From NCBI GenBank assembly GCA_009801085.1, contig VNWV01000003.1, positions 558,001 to 622,000 on the forward strand: a stretch of DNA of 64,000 nucleotides, written 5' to 3'. Under the pieces are notes generated by a model that had not been told where the DNA came from, did not search any database, and saw nothing but the letters and a program-made list of their open reading frames with translations. The translations under genes were made by a program, and so were the position numbers. Of this stretch, positions 23,202 through 35,260 are shown piece by piece; positions within the stretch are counted from its first letter, which is position 1, and each line of letters opens with the position of its first letter. Source of the DNA: Lasiodiplodia sp. COLG20 (taxonomy: Eukaryota; Ascomycota; Dothideomycetes; Botryosphaeriales; Botryosphaeriaceae).

Positions 23202-24325
23202 CAAGACGGCGATGAGAGGGATTTTATGGGCCGTTGTAGTACTGCCCCTCTGGTATTTCTGGTATTCCCCTTACTTTGGCGGGGAATCTTGAACGTTCGT
23301 TATGCACTGCATGTTTTAGAGTGCTTCCGAGAATGTTTTTTGATCGGTAGCAAATGATAATACAGTGTGTCGTCAATTTTTTTTTATTTTGCTCATGTCA
23401 ATTCTACATAAACCTCCGGACGATAGCTTCAACTACCCATGATATGTGCCTTTTTCTAAGGCAGAGCTGGGGAGCCCTGCTGTTCGCGCTAGCCATCGGC
23501 TGTGAGAGGGGGCTGTATTGCGGTTAAAAGCATCCATCTGAACATTGATACACGATGTGAATGTGAACAAGTGCATCCGGAAAAGAGATTCGACTCGCCG
23601 CTTCTGTAGTGTCTTGACCCAAATTGGGCAGCAGTGCACTATGATGGCTGGGCAGCCAATCAGTGCTGGCGCCGTTAGCGGTAGTGTACGAAACTAACAT
23701 TTAGCGTAAACCATGCTCCCGCGAACAAGCTGACGTCGACGAGGTTCATGCTGACGGCATGGGATTCATCCCTGATTGCAACCAAAGATGACTGGCTGCA
23801 TTCATCGTGTGAGCAGCGGCATGTCAGATGGGCTGCATGGCCTCGTTTACTCGAGGGTGCTGAGTGGTTGCGATTTGGGAGCGCAGAGCCTTGAATCAGC
23901 AAATGGTCCCTGAGGTGGTCCCAGCTGACGGCGCACTGGTAGAAGGTGGTGGAAGGCCGGAAATGAGAAGATGTGGTTGCCAATTCAAGTGTGATCTGCG
24001 CGAGACGGGGGTGGCCAGGACTAAAGGCTAGCGTTGCTGACACAGAGAGCCGAGAACGCGGATGCCGGAAGGCAGCTGATTCGGCGTCGCAACCATGGCC
24101 CTGACAGGTAATCCTGCGCCAAACCCCATTAGTGACATCTATCGCGCGTTGCTTTACTGCCGCCTAGGCCTGAGGACTCTAAACAACTCTCTGTTCTTGC
24201 TGATGTCCAAGCTCAGACACAAAACCTTGGACGCGCCTTCCGCAACCGCTTCGCTACGTGATTTCCCTCCGCCCCCGCTCCCCGCTCGCCGCTCGCCGCT
24301 GCTGCCTGCGTAAGACGGCGCCGCC
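23202..24325. other. intergenic with half MITE and regulator leader
   Basis: 1.1 kb. Holds a MITE half copy (23398-23515) and, in the last 100 bp, a C/T-rich leader of the zinc-cluster gene. A short frame from ATG 24095 lacks coding character and could be an upstream ORF. Confidence 0.5.
23398..23515. mobile_element. inverted half copy of the MITE
   Basis: Matches the left arm of the element at 21089-21323 in reverse orientation: CCTCCGGACGATAGCTTCA, then GAGCTGGGG, GCCCTGCT, and the terminal CGCTAGCCATCGGCTGTGAG leading to GGGGGCTG and a flanking TA. The other arm is missing, so it is a truncated or solo arm. Confidence 0.75.
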
Positions 24326-27248
24326 ATGCCCGCCCCCGAGACCTGTGACGAAGGATTCGATTTCAACGACCTCTCCCAACACGCCCCGACTGAGCAAGCC
24401 GGTCGCTTGGACAGCAATGGCCTCGACGCTCACACTGCCCCGCCGCCCAAGGCGAAGCGCATCGCCTGCATACTGTGTCGCAAGAGGAAGCTGAAATGTG
24501 ACGGCCAGCGCCCAAGCTGTGGCACTTGTAAGAGACTGGCCCACGACTGCGCCTATGACGAGGTGCGCAAGAAGAGCGGGCCCAAGAGAGGCTATGTGAA
24601 GGCCCTGGAAGCGAGACTGCGTATGTTCGCCGCGCGACCTCAGGTAGACCTGCCGCTGAACAATGCCCGCCGACAGAACAAGTCGAGACGCTCCTCAAGT
24701 CCCAGGAAGCAAACGAGGCGACTCAGCAACAAAATTCAAATTCAAATGCTTTTCAAACAGACTCGTCTGCTCCCCCTGTTCGACCCTCTGATTTCCAAGG
24801 CCAGAACATCGTGATGGACAACGTGGCCCAGGTCATGGACACTGTCTTCCAGCCTGGGAATGGCGTCTCGCCAGGCGAAATGCCCTCCAACATGCAAGCT
24901 GGCTCCGCCGACAACAGCTCCGGCTCTGATCCGTTCTCGTGGGAAATGATTGGTTTAGGCTTGGACGAACCTCTTCCCGACCAGGACATCATCAACGAGC
25001 TGTTAGTGCTCCTCTTTGCCCGCGCATGTTTCCAAGTGCTTACCGTGCTGTTGCGCAGGACCCAACTCTACTTCGAGAAATTTAACGTCGTCGTGCCAAT
25101 GATCCACCGCCCTCGCTTCCTCGCCGCCATGAATCTCGCTCCACACATGCGCCCTCCAATCTGTCTGAGATATATCATGTGGACTCTTGCTGCGTCTACC
25201 TCCGAGAAATACTCATCCTTACAGGAGCACTTCTACTACCGTGCCAGAAAGTACATCCAGATGGATGAGATGAAAGGGCACGGAGAGTCTATGCTTACTC
25301 TCGCCCACTGCCAGGCCTGGGCTCTCATCTGCAGCTATGAGTTCAAATCCATGTATTTTCCACGAGCGTGGATCAGTGCAGGTCGGGCTGTAAGAATGGC
25401 CCAAATGATGAACCTGCACAAGTTGGACGGCTCCGGACTGGATGTCAAGCAGTGCTTGGCCCCGCCTAGGGATTGGGTTGAGAGGGAAGAGAGGAGAAGG
25501 ACGTTTTGGATGTGCTTCAACGTTGATCGTTATGCGAGCATCGGAACGGGCTGGCCAATGACGATTGACGAGCAAGATGTACGGTTCTTGAACGTCTGGC
25601 TTGGACTGATGTGCTGACTATCGATAGATTGCAACAAACCTACCTGCAACCGACGAGGCATTCGAAAGGAGCAAGCCTGAGAAAGCCATATCGATGGAAC
25701 AGGCCTTGTCGGTGGGTGGTTCGTCGAGATTGACACCATTCGCAGGTGTCTGCGTCTTGGCATGCATGTTTGGCCGTAACCTCCTCCACCTCCATCGTCC
25801 GACAAGCAACGAACGTGAGGACGACATCAATGGTGAATTCTGGGAGAGGCATCGCAGACTGGACAACATGCTCCTCAACCTGGCTTTGGCGCTGCCCGAA
25901 GACATGAGACTCCCTGCAGGCATTAACAACCCCAATGTGGTGTTCATGACGATGAAGATACACACTTCTGTCATATGTCTGCATCAGGCGGCAATCTTCA
26001 AGGCAGACAAAAACAGGATGCCCGCCCACATTGCTCAAGAAAGCAAGATTAGATGCGTCACAGCTGCTTCTGAGATCGCAGGCATCATGAGGTTGATTGC
26101 TCACATGGATACCTCTCTGGTGCGTTTCCCCAAGACGAAGGTAAATGGTGGGGGTTAACCTTTCATACAGATGAACCCGTTCATTTCTTTTTGTGTCTAC
26201 GTGGCGGCGCGGGTCTTCGTACAGTACCTGAAAAACCGCCCTGGCGACGGACAAATGAACAATCACCTCCAGTTCCTCCTCCAAGCGATGCAAGCACTCA
26301 AGAAAAGGAATCCGTTGACTGAGTCTTTCCTCGTCCAGCTTGATCTGGACCTTGTTGGAACGGGGATAATGTCTCCATTTGGAAGCTCTACTGAGCCGAG
26401 AGCTCCTGTAAGTCGTATTTGTGAATCTGACTCAGGCCTGCTACTAAATAAGAATCTAGGCAACCGTTCCAGTGAATACAGACGGCGTGGGCTGCTGCCC
26501 TGTGTTTGAACTCAGGGAATCGCAGTCAGATGCGGCGCCGATAAACACGTTCCACAGGGGTAGCGATGCCACGGGCACGAAGAGTCACCTGTCCAATTCG
26601 ACGGGCACAGAGCCTACACCCGGTCCACCGTTCCACTTAGCGCAGCAAGTCAACATGGACACAGAGGCAATGCCCTTCACATACTCACCGAAAGACCAGC
26701 ACGTCTTCGACCTCCCAAGCAGACAAAGAACGCCCAGCGCAGTCACACCAAGAGAAATGCAGACGAGCCAGGCGCAGTTTTCGCGAAGCTTTGGGCGAGC
26801 GGAAAGGGCTACATCTGACATGGACTTATCCCCTGACGGTAGTGGCGAGAATCCTTCCCCGTCGAATTCGGGAAACTCACAGAACGTTACATCTTCACGC
26901 TCGTCGTATTCAACACCTTCGGATAGGCAGAGCAAGCCTCAGAGGCAAAGCTATGGGGGAAATGTGGCAGGACTGTCGGCTATGGCAGACAATGGGTCGA
27001 ATGCACCCAACAATAACTTCACCTTTACCACGACAAGCGATGACTTTGAACAGCTCTTCTACACGTCGACGTCGGGGGTGGGCGAGTGGGACATGAGCGG
27101 CGGTGCTGGCATGACGGGGCTGACGCCCATGTCTGAAAGCGCATGGACGCAAATGCTTGACGGCGGTGGCTGGGAGGGTTTTGGCCCGGGCCATGGCACG
27201 GATGCGTTCGGTAACAGGTTAAATGAACAACGAACCAGGCAGAGATAA
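24326..27248 (+). CDS. Zn(II)2Cys6 transcription factor
   Basis: Six exons: 24326..24620, 24677..25001, 25059..25578, 25628..26119, 26171..26407, 26460..27248 (2658 nt, 885 residues). It is a nuclear DNA-binding regulator of the Gal4 type. The binuclear zinc cluster has Cys48, 51, 58, 65, 68 and 75 (C-X2-C-X6-C-X6-C-X2-C-X6-C), followed by a basic linker KKSGPKRGYVKALEARL and a coiled coil (QQVETLLKSQEANE), a usual dimerisation layout. The fungal-specific middle domain runs from about residue 205 to 560 (FEKFNVVVPMIHRPRF, RTFWMCFNVDRYASIGTGWPM, MNPFISFCVYVAARVFVQYL). The C-terminal 300 residues are Ser/Asn/Gly-rich and probably activating. Donor GTGCGT at 26120 was chosen because the alternative GTAAAT at 26141 leaves only a 30-nt intron. 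Target genes cannot be inferred. Confidence 0.88.
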
Positions 27249-28013
27249 TCGTGGCAGTGCCATTGGTTCTATTGCGACGCGCTGGCGTTTGGTTTTTTGC
27301 ATTACTTGGAGCCACCTCTCATTTTCTGCTAGATAGGGACTAAGGCGATGGGACGGCGCATTCACCGAGAAGGATGGCGCAGGCACCGAGCTCACATGGG
27401 CAATTGTACTATAGCATGACTTTGACGATCTCCACTGGGTCTGCAAAGGGATACAGGGACGGCTGGATACCGTAGCTGGTTGAATCGAGGAGTCTACTCG
27501 TTACTTGGTGCTGCAGACGCGCAGAATTAGCCCTCTTTTCGAGCTCGTATAGGCGATTGAAGCAGCGCGAGGAGGCGGCAGTGCATCAGCGGCGGTCAGC
27601 CCTATGTTGCAATGACGGCGGATCTCCTTTTCCCATTGCTGCTGCCTTAACGGGCGCCGAAGAATAGAATGAGGAAACCGTGGCAGGATGGGAGTGGCTG
27701 GCACGCATTAGCCCGGCAGGCACGCAATTTAAAAGCAAGCGATTGCGGTGCAGAAAGAAGGCCAGCAATTCCTCAAAGCCCGCGGTTTCCAGCGTTGCAG
27801 TCACGCGCGTCAGCATCCAGCGACTCGATCCAGCTGTGGAGAGGATTTCGCCGCCCCACCTGGATTAGGAAAGGCGCGGCCCGTGCGAGCGCCCAGCGAC
27901 AGGAAACACCGTGGACATTTCAACGACCGTCTATCGCTGCGATACGCCCCCATACACCCAGACTCTCTCTCCGCAACACACCACCCAAGCACCCCAGAGC
28001 CGCCCGTGTCCAG
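27249..28013. other. intergenic, arf1 promoter region
   Basis: No gene seen. Mixed composition, becoming C-rich toward the arf1 transcription start region (27950-28013). Confidence 0.5.
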
Positions 28014-28240
28014 GTAAGTCTCAAGCTGCCGAATCCTCGAGCCCTCTCCACGCTCCGCCCTTCCCAACAATAGCCCTCTGCTTTCTCCCTGCCGCATGCT
28101 CTCCCGACCCGCCGCCGCCCAGCGTCCAGCCCGATCGCTCGACGCCGCGGCCGCTCGTCATCGCCCGCGACCCCATCACGAACTCACGAGACTGCCATCG
28201 CCTCGCGAGCCGCCTGCTGACCCCGAATTCTCTGCTGCAG
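28014..28240 (+). other. probable intron in the arf1 5' leader
   Basis: A CAG/GTAAGT donor at 28014, a CTGAC branch-type motif near 28217 and the acceptor CTGCTGCAG ending at 28240, all 74 bp or more before the arf1 ATG. The splice signals are better than those of several coding introns here. Existence in mRNA is inferred. Confidence 0.5.
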
Positions 28241-28283
28241 GTCTCGGCTCGTAATACACCGCTTGTTCTCGCAGCCCCCTTAG

Positions 28284-29033
<750 letters not shown>

Positions 29034-31372
29034 GCGGACGAGCGATTCCCCAAATGAACGATGTAACCCCCGCCACCCTTTCCCTCACATCGCCTACCCA
29101 CTCTCGAGCGTACACCCGGTGGAGCAATATCTTGGAGTTTGTTGTCTAGCACGTGCAAATGGTTGGAGTGCCTCGGTTTCTTCATGACGAATCAGGAATC
29201 CAGTCATTCTGGCCAATTCGCTTTCTCCAGATGTTCTGCTTTCTGCTTATCTTGCTTTTCTGCGTGGGGAAGAGGACGACAAAGAGAACGAAGTTTTTCA
29301 AGAAATTGACAGCCAAAAAATGGGGCGGAGGGAAGGAGCTATTACTTCTTCCTTCCGCTATGCCATTGACGAACGATCCAAATCACCTTGTCATTCTTCG
29401 CTCTGCGGGCTGGTTGCACGGTTCTCTCGGTTACTTCTCAATCACAACACTCCGAACCTACTTACTACCTTTAGAACCTTTTAGTTCGCCCCCCTTTCGC
29501 ACCTCCACTTGTTTAGTCTCGACTTCTTTTTCTTCCACGGCTTTTCATGATTCTTGTCTTCTGTTTTAGCTTCTTCTATGAGAGAGTCCTGAAATGTGCG
29601 CTAAAGTCATGAAATGGGTCTAGTTTTTAACTACGGTTTTCTTTTTATGACAAACGCTTTTGAATTTTTTGTTCACAACGAGCTACTACTACTCGGGCAT
29701 CTTTTTTGTTGCTCTCCTCATTCCCCTCTCAAATGGCGTGTATGCGATTGACGTACGTGGACGCGGGAGGAAAGGAGGCGCGAGAAAAACGATGCGAAAT
29801 AAAAGTGGCTTCCAGTGAAGAAAGAATAAAAGGGAAACGGCTGTATAAAAAGAAAAAAGAACTTACCGCTCCTTCTCTTTTTTTGATATCGAACTGTTTT
29901 TCTTTCTTGGGTTGTTTTACTTCGAGAATTAGAGAAAGAGCTTTGTTGCTTTTTCTTCTTTTCGGTAGTGAATCTCCTGTTGATGTTACTGTGGTGGTGG
30001 TCGTGTGGTGTGTGATATGTGATGTGGGCGTGGGTTGTGACACTGATCTTTTAGAGGCCTTTGGTATGTGACCACGTGCATGTGGGCTTTCGATGCAGTG
30101 ATTGGCAATCCACGGTGAGTAGCAATGGCGATGGATGTGCGCAGGAACTGCCATTCATTGAAGTGCCTACCTGTTCCGGAAGATTTTGCTCCCTTTGACT
30201 GGTGGGTGTTGTCTGTTCTCCCTTTGTTTCCTAACATGCGACGGTGCTCATGCGGAAAGCAATGTGTTTCTCGAGCCGACGTGCGGATTCGCCTATGCGT
30301 CTTTGTCCGCTTACTGCTGCTGACCTTGCTCCTGTCCTAAGACATACTTTGGCTTGGCATGACGAAATCGGTTTGAGAAGTGATACACTTGCTCACCGAG
30401 CGGCAATTGCGGTAAGCTACGGTGAGTTTGGGACGCGAGAATTCGGAAGGAGAGAAGGACGTGTTCTGGCTAACGATGGCGTAGAATTGTCCCAGCTTTT
30501 CCCTCCTTTTTCATGTTTCTCTCTCGGCGCTGTCGAGAAAGGAGACTGCTATAGTTTGGCGATGTATGCTAAGGGTTTCAGGGCGATGAGGGATGAAACA
30601 TGGAAGGGGTTTATCGGTGGGGTTACCGTGTAAGGGAACGAGGGATCAACGATCAACGACTCGGAGACGAGTTCGTTGGCTCGCGGTGGTGGCTCCGTTG
30701 CTTGAAGGGGGGTTGTGTTCAGTGCTCTCTTGATTTTTCTTAATGTTTCATGTATGTTGCTTGCCACGGTAGGTTCTAGAGGAAATAACCCGTCACAATC
30801 GTTTATTTCGTGACGACTTTCGATACAGGAGCAGTAGATGTCATCATCTGGATTCGAATGTAGAATGATGAACTGTACGTTTAACCAAAAGTTCGGTGCT
30901 TGTGAAAATGAGTTGAGATTTATTTTCCTGGTACCAACAATGCTACCATATTCTACTTAGGTCCACCTTTAGCCCATATTCCCCAGAAGCCCTGTGCATG
31001 AAAGCATGCTTCTTTGTGTAGACATTGTAGGATGTTGACCCTGTAGTTAGGTGTTAGCTCCGATGAGGCTGCATTGATATTGACCCAGTAGGCGCCAAAA
31101 GAAACCATTCTTTGCAGCTAGATTCACGAGAAACGATACCTAACTCACATGAGTAGTGTAAGCTATTGTCAAGATGTAATTGTCTGACTATTAAGCCTAC
31201 TTTTGCGTCTAGACAGTTGCTTCCACTACTCATATAACGAGCTTAGATGCGTGTAGATATGAGCAGCGATGGTTTGGATCTTTCGGCACCCACTGCAGTG
31301 ATGTACGTATGTTTTTCAAGTGACGAGGATCGTAAAAAGACGTACAAATCGCAGTCACAAACTCTATCGACC
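29034..31372. other. intergenic, 2.3 kb gene-free
   Basis: No supportable gene. The first 900 bp are T-rich with poly-pyrimidine tracts and probably include the arf1 3' UTR. A MITE-like inverted repeat lies at 31149-31233. Short open frames on both strands lack coding character. Confidence 0.5.
31149..31233. repeat. 85-bp inverted repeat, possible MITE relic
   Basis: Two 22-bp arms, ATGAGTAGTG onward (31149-31170) and its reverse complement (31212-31233), pair at about 18 of 22 positions around a 41-bp loop. The AAGCTATTGTC and GCTTCC..TACTCAT blocks resemble the inner arms of the MITE at 21089-21323, so a common origin is possible. Confidence 0.45.
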
Positions 31373-31786
31373 CTAGCGGCGTAGATAGTTTGCTTGAATC
31401 TCGATCTGTTGAGCCCTGATTGCATCCAACCTCTTACAAATAGTATCGGTCCTAACATCCATGGCATCCATTCTGTTTCTGATTTCGGTGACGGTGCTTT
31501 TGATTTCGGTGACGGCGCTTCTGATTTCGGCGACGTTCCCACTGGTTTTGAAGCATGATATGAACGAATCGAAACATGAAATCGCAGGTTCGTAAAGCAA
31601 ATACACGCCCGTGCCGAATGCGCCGAATGTGACGAGTTCGCCGATCAGTTTGTCGGTCTCACGTTCTGAGAGGGTAGCCTTCGAGGGGATAGCCTTTGAG
31701 GTGATAGCCTGTGGGTGGATAGCCTTAGGCGGTCGGGGGAAGGCGCGGCTAGTCCTACACATACGGCAGAGTTTCAAAGTTGACAT
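31373..31786 (-). CDS. small repeat-built hypothetical protein, TM plus coiled coil
   Basis: Single exon, 137 residues; not recognised. The N-terminus (MSTLKLCRMCRTSRAFPRPP) is basic with no acidic residue and could be a mitochondrial targeting sequence. Then come four 5-residue repeats (KAIHP, QAITS, KAIPS, KATLS; 15-bp units in DNA), a charged segment, a hydrophobic stretch of about 20 residues (LVTFGAFGTGVYLLYEPAI) that could be a membrane helix, and a C-terminal coiled coil built from 7-residue units (EIRSAVT, EIKSTVT, EIRNRMD; 21-bp units). The in-frame, phase-keeping repeats argue for translation. It is isolated between long non-coding stretches and may be lineage-specific. An unspliced spurious frame remains possible. 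Confidence 0.45.
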   Translation of the reverse strand: MSTLKLCRMCRTSRAFPRPPKAIHPQAITSKAIPSKATLSERETDKLIGELVTFGAFGTGVYLLYEPAISCFDSFISCFKTSGNVAEIRSAVTEIKSTVTEIRNRMDAMDVRTDTICKRLDAIRAQQIEIQANYLRR

Positions 31787-32448
31787 GATAGTAGATCCAA
31801 GTTGGTGTTAGCGGTCGAGTCTGTGGTGTGTTGTATGTGGACGGAAGAGGGTGGAAGCAAACGTTTATATATGTATCTGTCATGGGGTTGCCTTGCACTT
31901 TTGCAAGAGGAACCTTGGTAACGTCCAGGAAAAAGTGCAACCATCAACCACACTAAGCAAAACGAGATGTGAACCCACAGTAAGCTCAAATTTTCTTGCA
32001 ACTCGCCACCGTGTGGGTATCTTCGATGTGGAAGGATAGTACTTTAATGATCTGATTTCTATGCTTCGGACCTTCTCATCAATGAGATCAGGTCGTCTAT
32101 TTATATACAGCTCTTTTTAGGGAAGCTATGCGTATCTCCGGCGACTTTGTCGGTCAGCAAAGATGGGTGCGTAGGGGAACCTATTTGTTATGATGTAGCA
32201 CGACCAGTAACCCATGCATGCATGTAACGGGGTCTGCAGCCGGTTAAGCAGTGTCTACCAAGACCCGTGACCTTCCCCTGGTCCTGCACACGGTACTGCT
32301 TGCTATCCGTATCCAAAACGAAGGCATCTCCGCTCACGGAGAGCTCACAAGTAAGTCATGTACCTAGTTAGTCACAACCTGCGATTTCGGAGCGCTGAGG
32401 GCGAGATTGCGTAGAGAATGAAGCGCAAGAGTTCTGCGTATCGAACCC
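31787..32448. other. intergenic upstream of the small hypothetical gene
   Basis: 662 bp without a gene. A TATATATG motif at 31866-31873 (TTTATATATG region) lies about 80 bp upstream of the hypothetical gene start on the minus strand. A GATCTGAT...ATGAGATCAGG imperfect inverted repeat lies at 32049-32092. Confidence 0.4.
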
Positions 32449-33402
32449 TCACTTCTGACGCATGGCCTTGCTCTTTCTTTTCTTGAACACCACGCCGCCG
32501 GTAGCAGCACCAGAATCTCCCTTTTCTCCCTCGCCCTCCTCCGTCTTCACTGGCGGTATATCCGCGAGCTTCGGCTCTCCTCCAACAGAGTCGTCCTTCA
32601 CGGGCTCCTCATCGCCTTTCTCCTTCTTGATGCCATCGTCCTCCGGCTCCTCTTTCTTCACGCCCTCATCGGGATCCTCCTCCTTCTTGACACCCGCATC
32701 TGCAGCCTCCACCTTCACCTTCTTCGCCCCGCTCAGCAGAGCCTCGATATCATCTCCGGGATCTCCGCCATTCGCGCCGGGGTAAGTCTTGAAGCTGTTG
32801 CCCCAACCCGGCTTCCTCGCTGGCTTCTTCTCGCCCTTGGACAGCGCCTGCACGTCTTCGTCCTCGTCCTCGTCATCCTCAGCCTTCCGCTTGTTCCGCA
32901 CGCCGACGTTGAGCAGCGCGCCGCCCGCGCCGAGGTTGGCGTCCCGGTATCCTGACGAGCCGTCGAGCGGCTTGACCGCGACCGTCTGCCACTCGCCCGC
33001 CATGGCCATCTCTCCCCTGAACTCATCCGGCACGGCGACGCCCATCTCGGCCAGCTGCTTGAGCTGGCGCTTGCGCTCCTCGGCTGTGGCTTGCCTGGGG
33101 GCTTCCGCTTTTGAGGCCTTCGCTTTGCTGCTACTGCTCGCCGCCGCGGCCGAGGACGAAGAAGCGCCGCCACTACTACCACCGGCAGAGAGCCCGTTCA
33201 GTCGTGCGACCTCATCCTTGGCGCGCTGCTTGTCACGATCCTCGCGCTCTCGCGTGCGGTGCAGGTCGCGCAGCGAGCGCTGGATCGCCGACTGGTGCTT
33301 GCCTGTCGCGTCGTGTTGTTGCTTCTCGAACTTGGTGTCGCGCACGAAGACTTGGCAGAACTTGCACCAGTACTTTGGTGTCGATTTCCAGTATTCGGCC
33401 AT
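32449..33402 (-). CDS. U1-type zinc-finger protein, WBP4/FBP21-like splicing factor
   Basis: Single exon, 317 residues. The N-terminus MAEYWKSTPKYWCKFCQVFV followed by HDATGKHQ is the matrin/U1C-type C2H2 finger (C-X2-C then H-X5-H) found at the start of WBP4/FBP21 proteins, which join the spliceosome at the activation stage. The region after it (RSLRDLHRTREREDRDKQRAKDEVARLN) is a basic helix. Ala/Ser low complexity fills about residues 75-95. The C-terminal half is acidic and Lys-rich with repeated VKKEE/GIKKE blocks and a basic end (FKKRKSKAMRQK) that could act in nuclear import. No WW domain is visible, in contrast to animal WBP4. Divergent from tim54. Confidence 0.78.
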   Translation of the reverse strand: MAEYWKSTPKYWCKFCQVFVRDTKFEKQQHDATGKHQSAIQRSLRDLHRTREREDRDKQRAKDEVARLNGLSAGGSSGGASSSSAAAASSSSKAKASKAEAPRQATAEERKRQLKQLAEMGVAVPDEFRGEMAMAGEWQTVAVKPLDGSSGYRDANLGAGGALLNVGVRNKRKAEDDEDEDEDVQALSKGEKKPARKPGWGNSFKTYPGANGGDPGDDIEALLSGAKKVKVEAADAGVKKEEDPDEGVKKEEPEDDGIKKEKGDEEPVKDDSVGGEPKLADIPPVKTEEGEGEKGDSGAATGGVVFKKRKSKAMRQK

Positions 33403-33762
33403 GGTTTGTATGTAGTTGGCTTTCGCTTTGCGCGGCCGGAGGAAGGGCGATTGGTGGGATGAGATCGAGGTTGGGCGGGGTTGGCTGTCTGAGGTCGAGG
33501 ATTGTGATGATTAATTGCTCAGAGACGGAGGAGACGTTTCGAGCGCAGGTGGTTTTGCGTGGTAGATGTGGGACAGAAAGTTGTAGAGAGCTGGCCCCGG
33601 GGTGACGAAATAATGCTGGTGCCCCAGATGTCGGCGTCTGGCAATCGCCGACGGGGACTCGAATTTTTGGCAGGGCTCTGCTCACTCCAGAAAGCTCCGA
33701 CCATCACCTACTCTCTTCCGCAACCTTCACCACAAAAACCTCGAAGGCCGCCGCCGCCCGCC
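33403..33762. promoter_or_regulatory. bidirectional promoter, zinc-finger gene / tim54
   Basis: 360 bp between head-to-head start codons. The tim54 side is C/A-rich leader (33700-33762). No TATA box is evident. Shared function is inferred. Confidence 0.45.
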
Positions 33763-35260
33763 ATGGCCGACCCCAATTCCGCATCCCAAGGCGCAGCCAA
33801 AGCCGCCGCCGACGCAGGCGCAAAAGCGGGCGCCTCGCAAGGCAACCCGGTCTTCAAGATGATGGGTCCGTCGCAACCACCACCAGCACCAGCACTTGCT
33901 CTTTCCAGCCCGTATACAATCTCTGCAGAATGAAACCCCGCATAACATTAACACGACTACCTTCGGGATGACAACAGGCATGCCGAACTTCCGCTTCAAG
34001 CTCCCCTCGCGCAACTGGATGATCTTCCTCACCATCACGGGCTCGTGGACGGCGGCGCTGGTGTACGACCGGCGCGAGAAGAAGCGGATACAGAAGCAGT
34101 ACTGCGACGCCGTCGCGCACCTGGCGCGCGAGCCGCTGCCCACCAACGAGATGCAGCGCCGCATGACCGTCTACCTGGCCGGCCCGCCCGCCGACGGCCT
34201 GATGGGCGCCCGCGAGCACTTCATCGAGTACGTCAAGCCCATCCTCGTCGCCGCCGCCATGGACTGGGACGCCATCGAGGGTAGGCGGGAGGGCGACGTG
34301 CGTGCGCAGGCCGCCGAGAAGATACGGAACCTGCGCAAGGCGCGCGGCGAGGCGAGCGCGGAGCCCGTCGAGGAGGATACGGATACCGTGGTGCTGCAGG
34401 CGCGGGCGCGGGCGGGGATAAAAGAGTGGTCGGGTGTGCAGGGCGACATCGTCATCGGCCGGAACACGTGGAAGGAGTATGTGCGTGGCTTGCACGAAGG
34501 CTGGCTGGGTTCTTTGGACGCACCACCGCCGCCCCCGGAGCCTGCTGTCCAGGAAGAAACTCCCGCTGCTACCCCTCCTCCGGCATCTTCGACCCCTTCG
34601 GATGACGCTTCACCCACCGCGCAGCAGCCCTCATCAGAGACGGAACAGAAGCCCGCAGAAGAGCAGCAGCAAAAGACCGAGGAAGAGCAGAAGAAGGAAG
34701 AAGAACAGAAGAAGAAGCGCACTCAACCGCCGCCCTACATCTCGACGGCCGACTACGCCACGGCCTCGCTCTCGCCCAACTGCCCGCCCCAGCTCGCCCC
34801 GTCCGCGCCCATCCCTTACCCGCACATCCTCGGCTTCCTCAACACCCCCGTCCGCATGTGGCGCTTCCTCAACCGCCGCCGCCTCGCCGACGACATCGGC
34901 GCCCAGGTCGCCGCCGCCGTCCTCGCTGCCAACCGGCCTTTCGCCGGCCCTGAAGCGGAGTTCGCGGAGGAGCGCGTCGCGCCGGTCGGCGAGGACGTGG
35001 ATAATGACGGCGATGAGAAGTGGGAGCAGCAGCGCGTGCTGAAGAGCGAGGAGAAGGAGTGGCACAAAAGCGTCAGAAAGGAGGCGGCGAAGAAGAGGGA
35101 GGAGGGTAAGGAGAGCGTTTGGGTTGATAACATGGTCGTCGATCCGAGGATTGGTGGCAGGATGAGGAGGTTCGTGCTGAGCGAGGTCGAGAAGGCGAGG
35201 ATTGAGAGGATCAGGCAGGGTGTTGAGGGCGTGCTGGGGGAGAAGAAGGATGAGGAGTGA
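33763..35260 (+). CDS. tim54: mitochondrial inner membrane translocase subunit Tim54
   Basis: Two exons: 33763..33865 and 33978..35260 (1386 nt, 461 residues). Tim54 is part of the TIM22 complex that inserts carrier proteins into the mitochondrial inner membrane. After an Ala/Gly-rich N-terminus comes the conserved block NPVFKMMGMPNFRFKLPSRNWMIFLTITGSWTAALVYDRREKKR, containing the single membrane helix, then YLAGPPADGLMGAREHFIEYVKPILVAAAMDWD and GDIVIGRNTWKEYVRGLHEGWLGSLD. A long Pro/Glu/Gln low-complexity insert (about residues 255-320) separates this from the C-terminal conserved HILGFLNTPVRMWRFLNRRRLADDIGAQVAA and the IGGRMRRFVL block. The donor GTCCGT is weak but gives the correct frame and restores the family motif. 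Confidence 0.92.

Noticed and set aside
26120..26170. Alternative donor GTAAAT at 26141 in the Zn2Cys6 gene
   Set aside because: Would leave a 30-nt intron, below the usual fungal minimum; the GTGCGT donor gives 51 nt.
32430..32445. tRNA B-box-like GGTTCGATAC on the minus strand
   Set aside because: No pairing T-stem, A-box or acceptor stem, and the upstream side is coding sequence.
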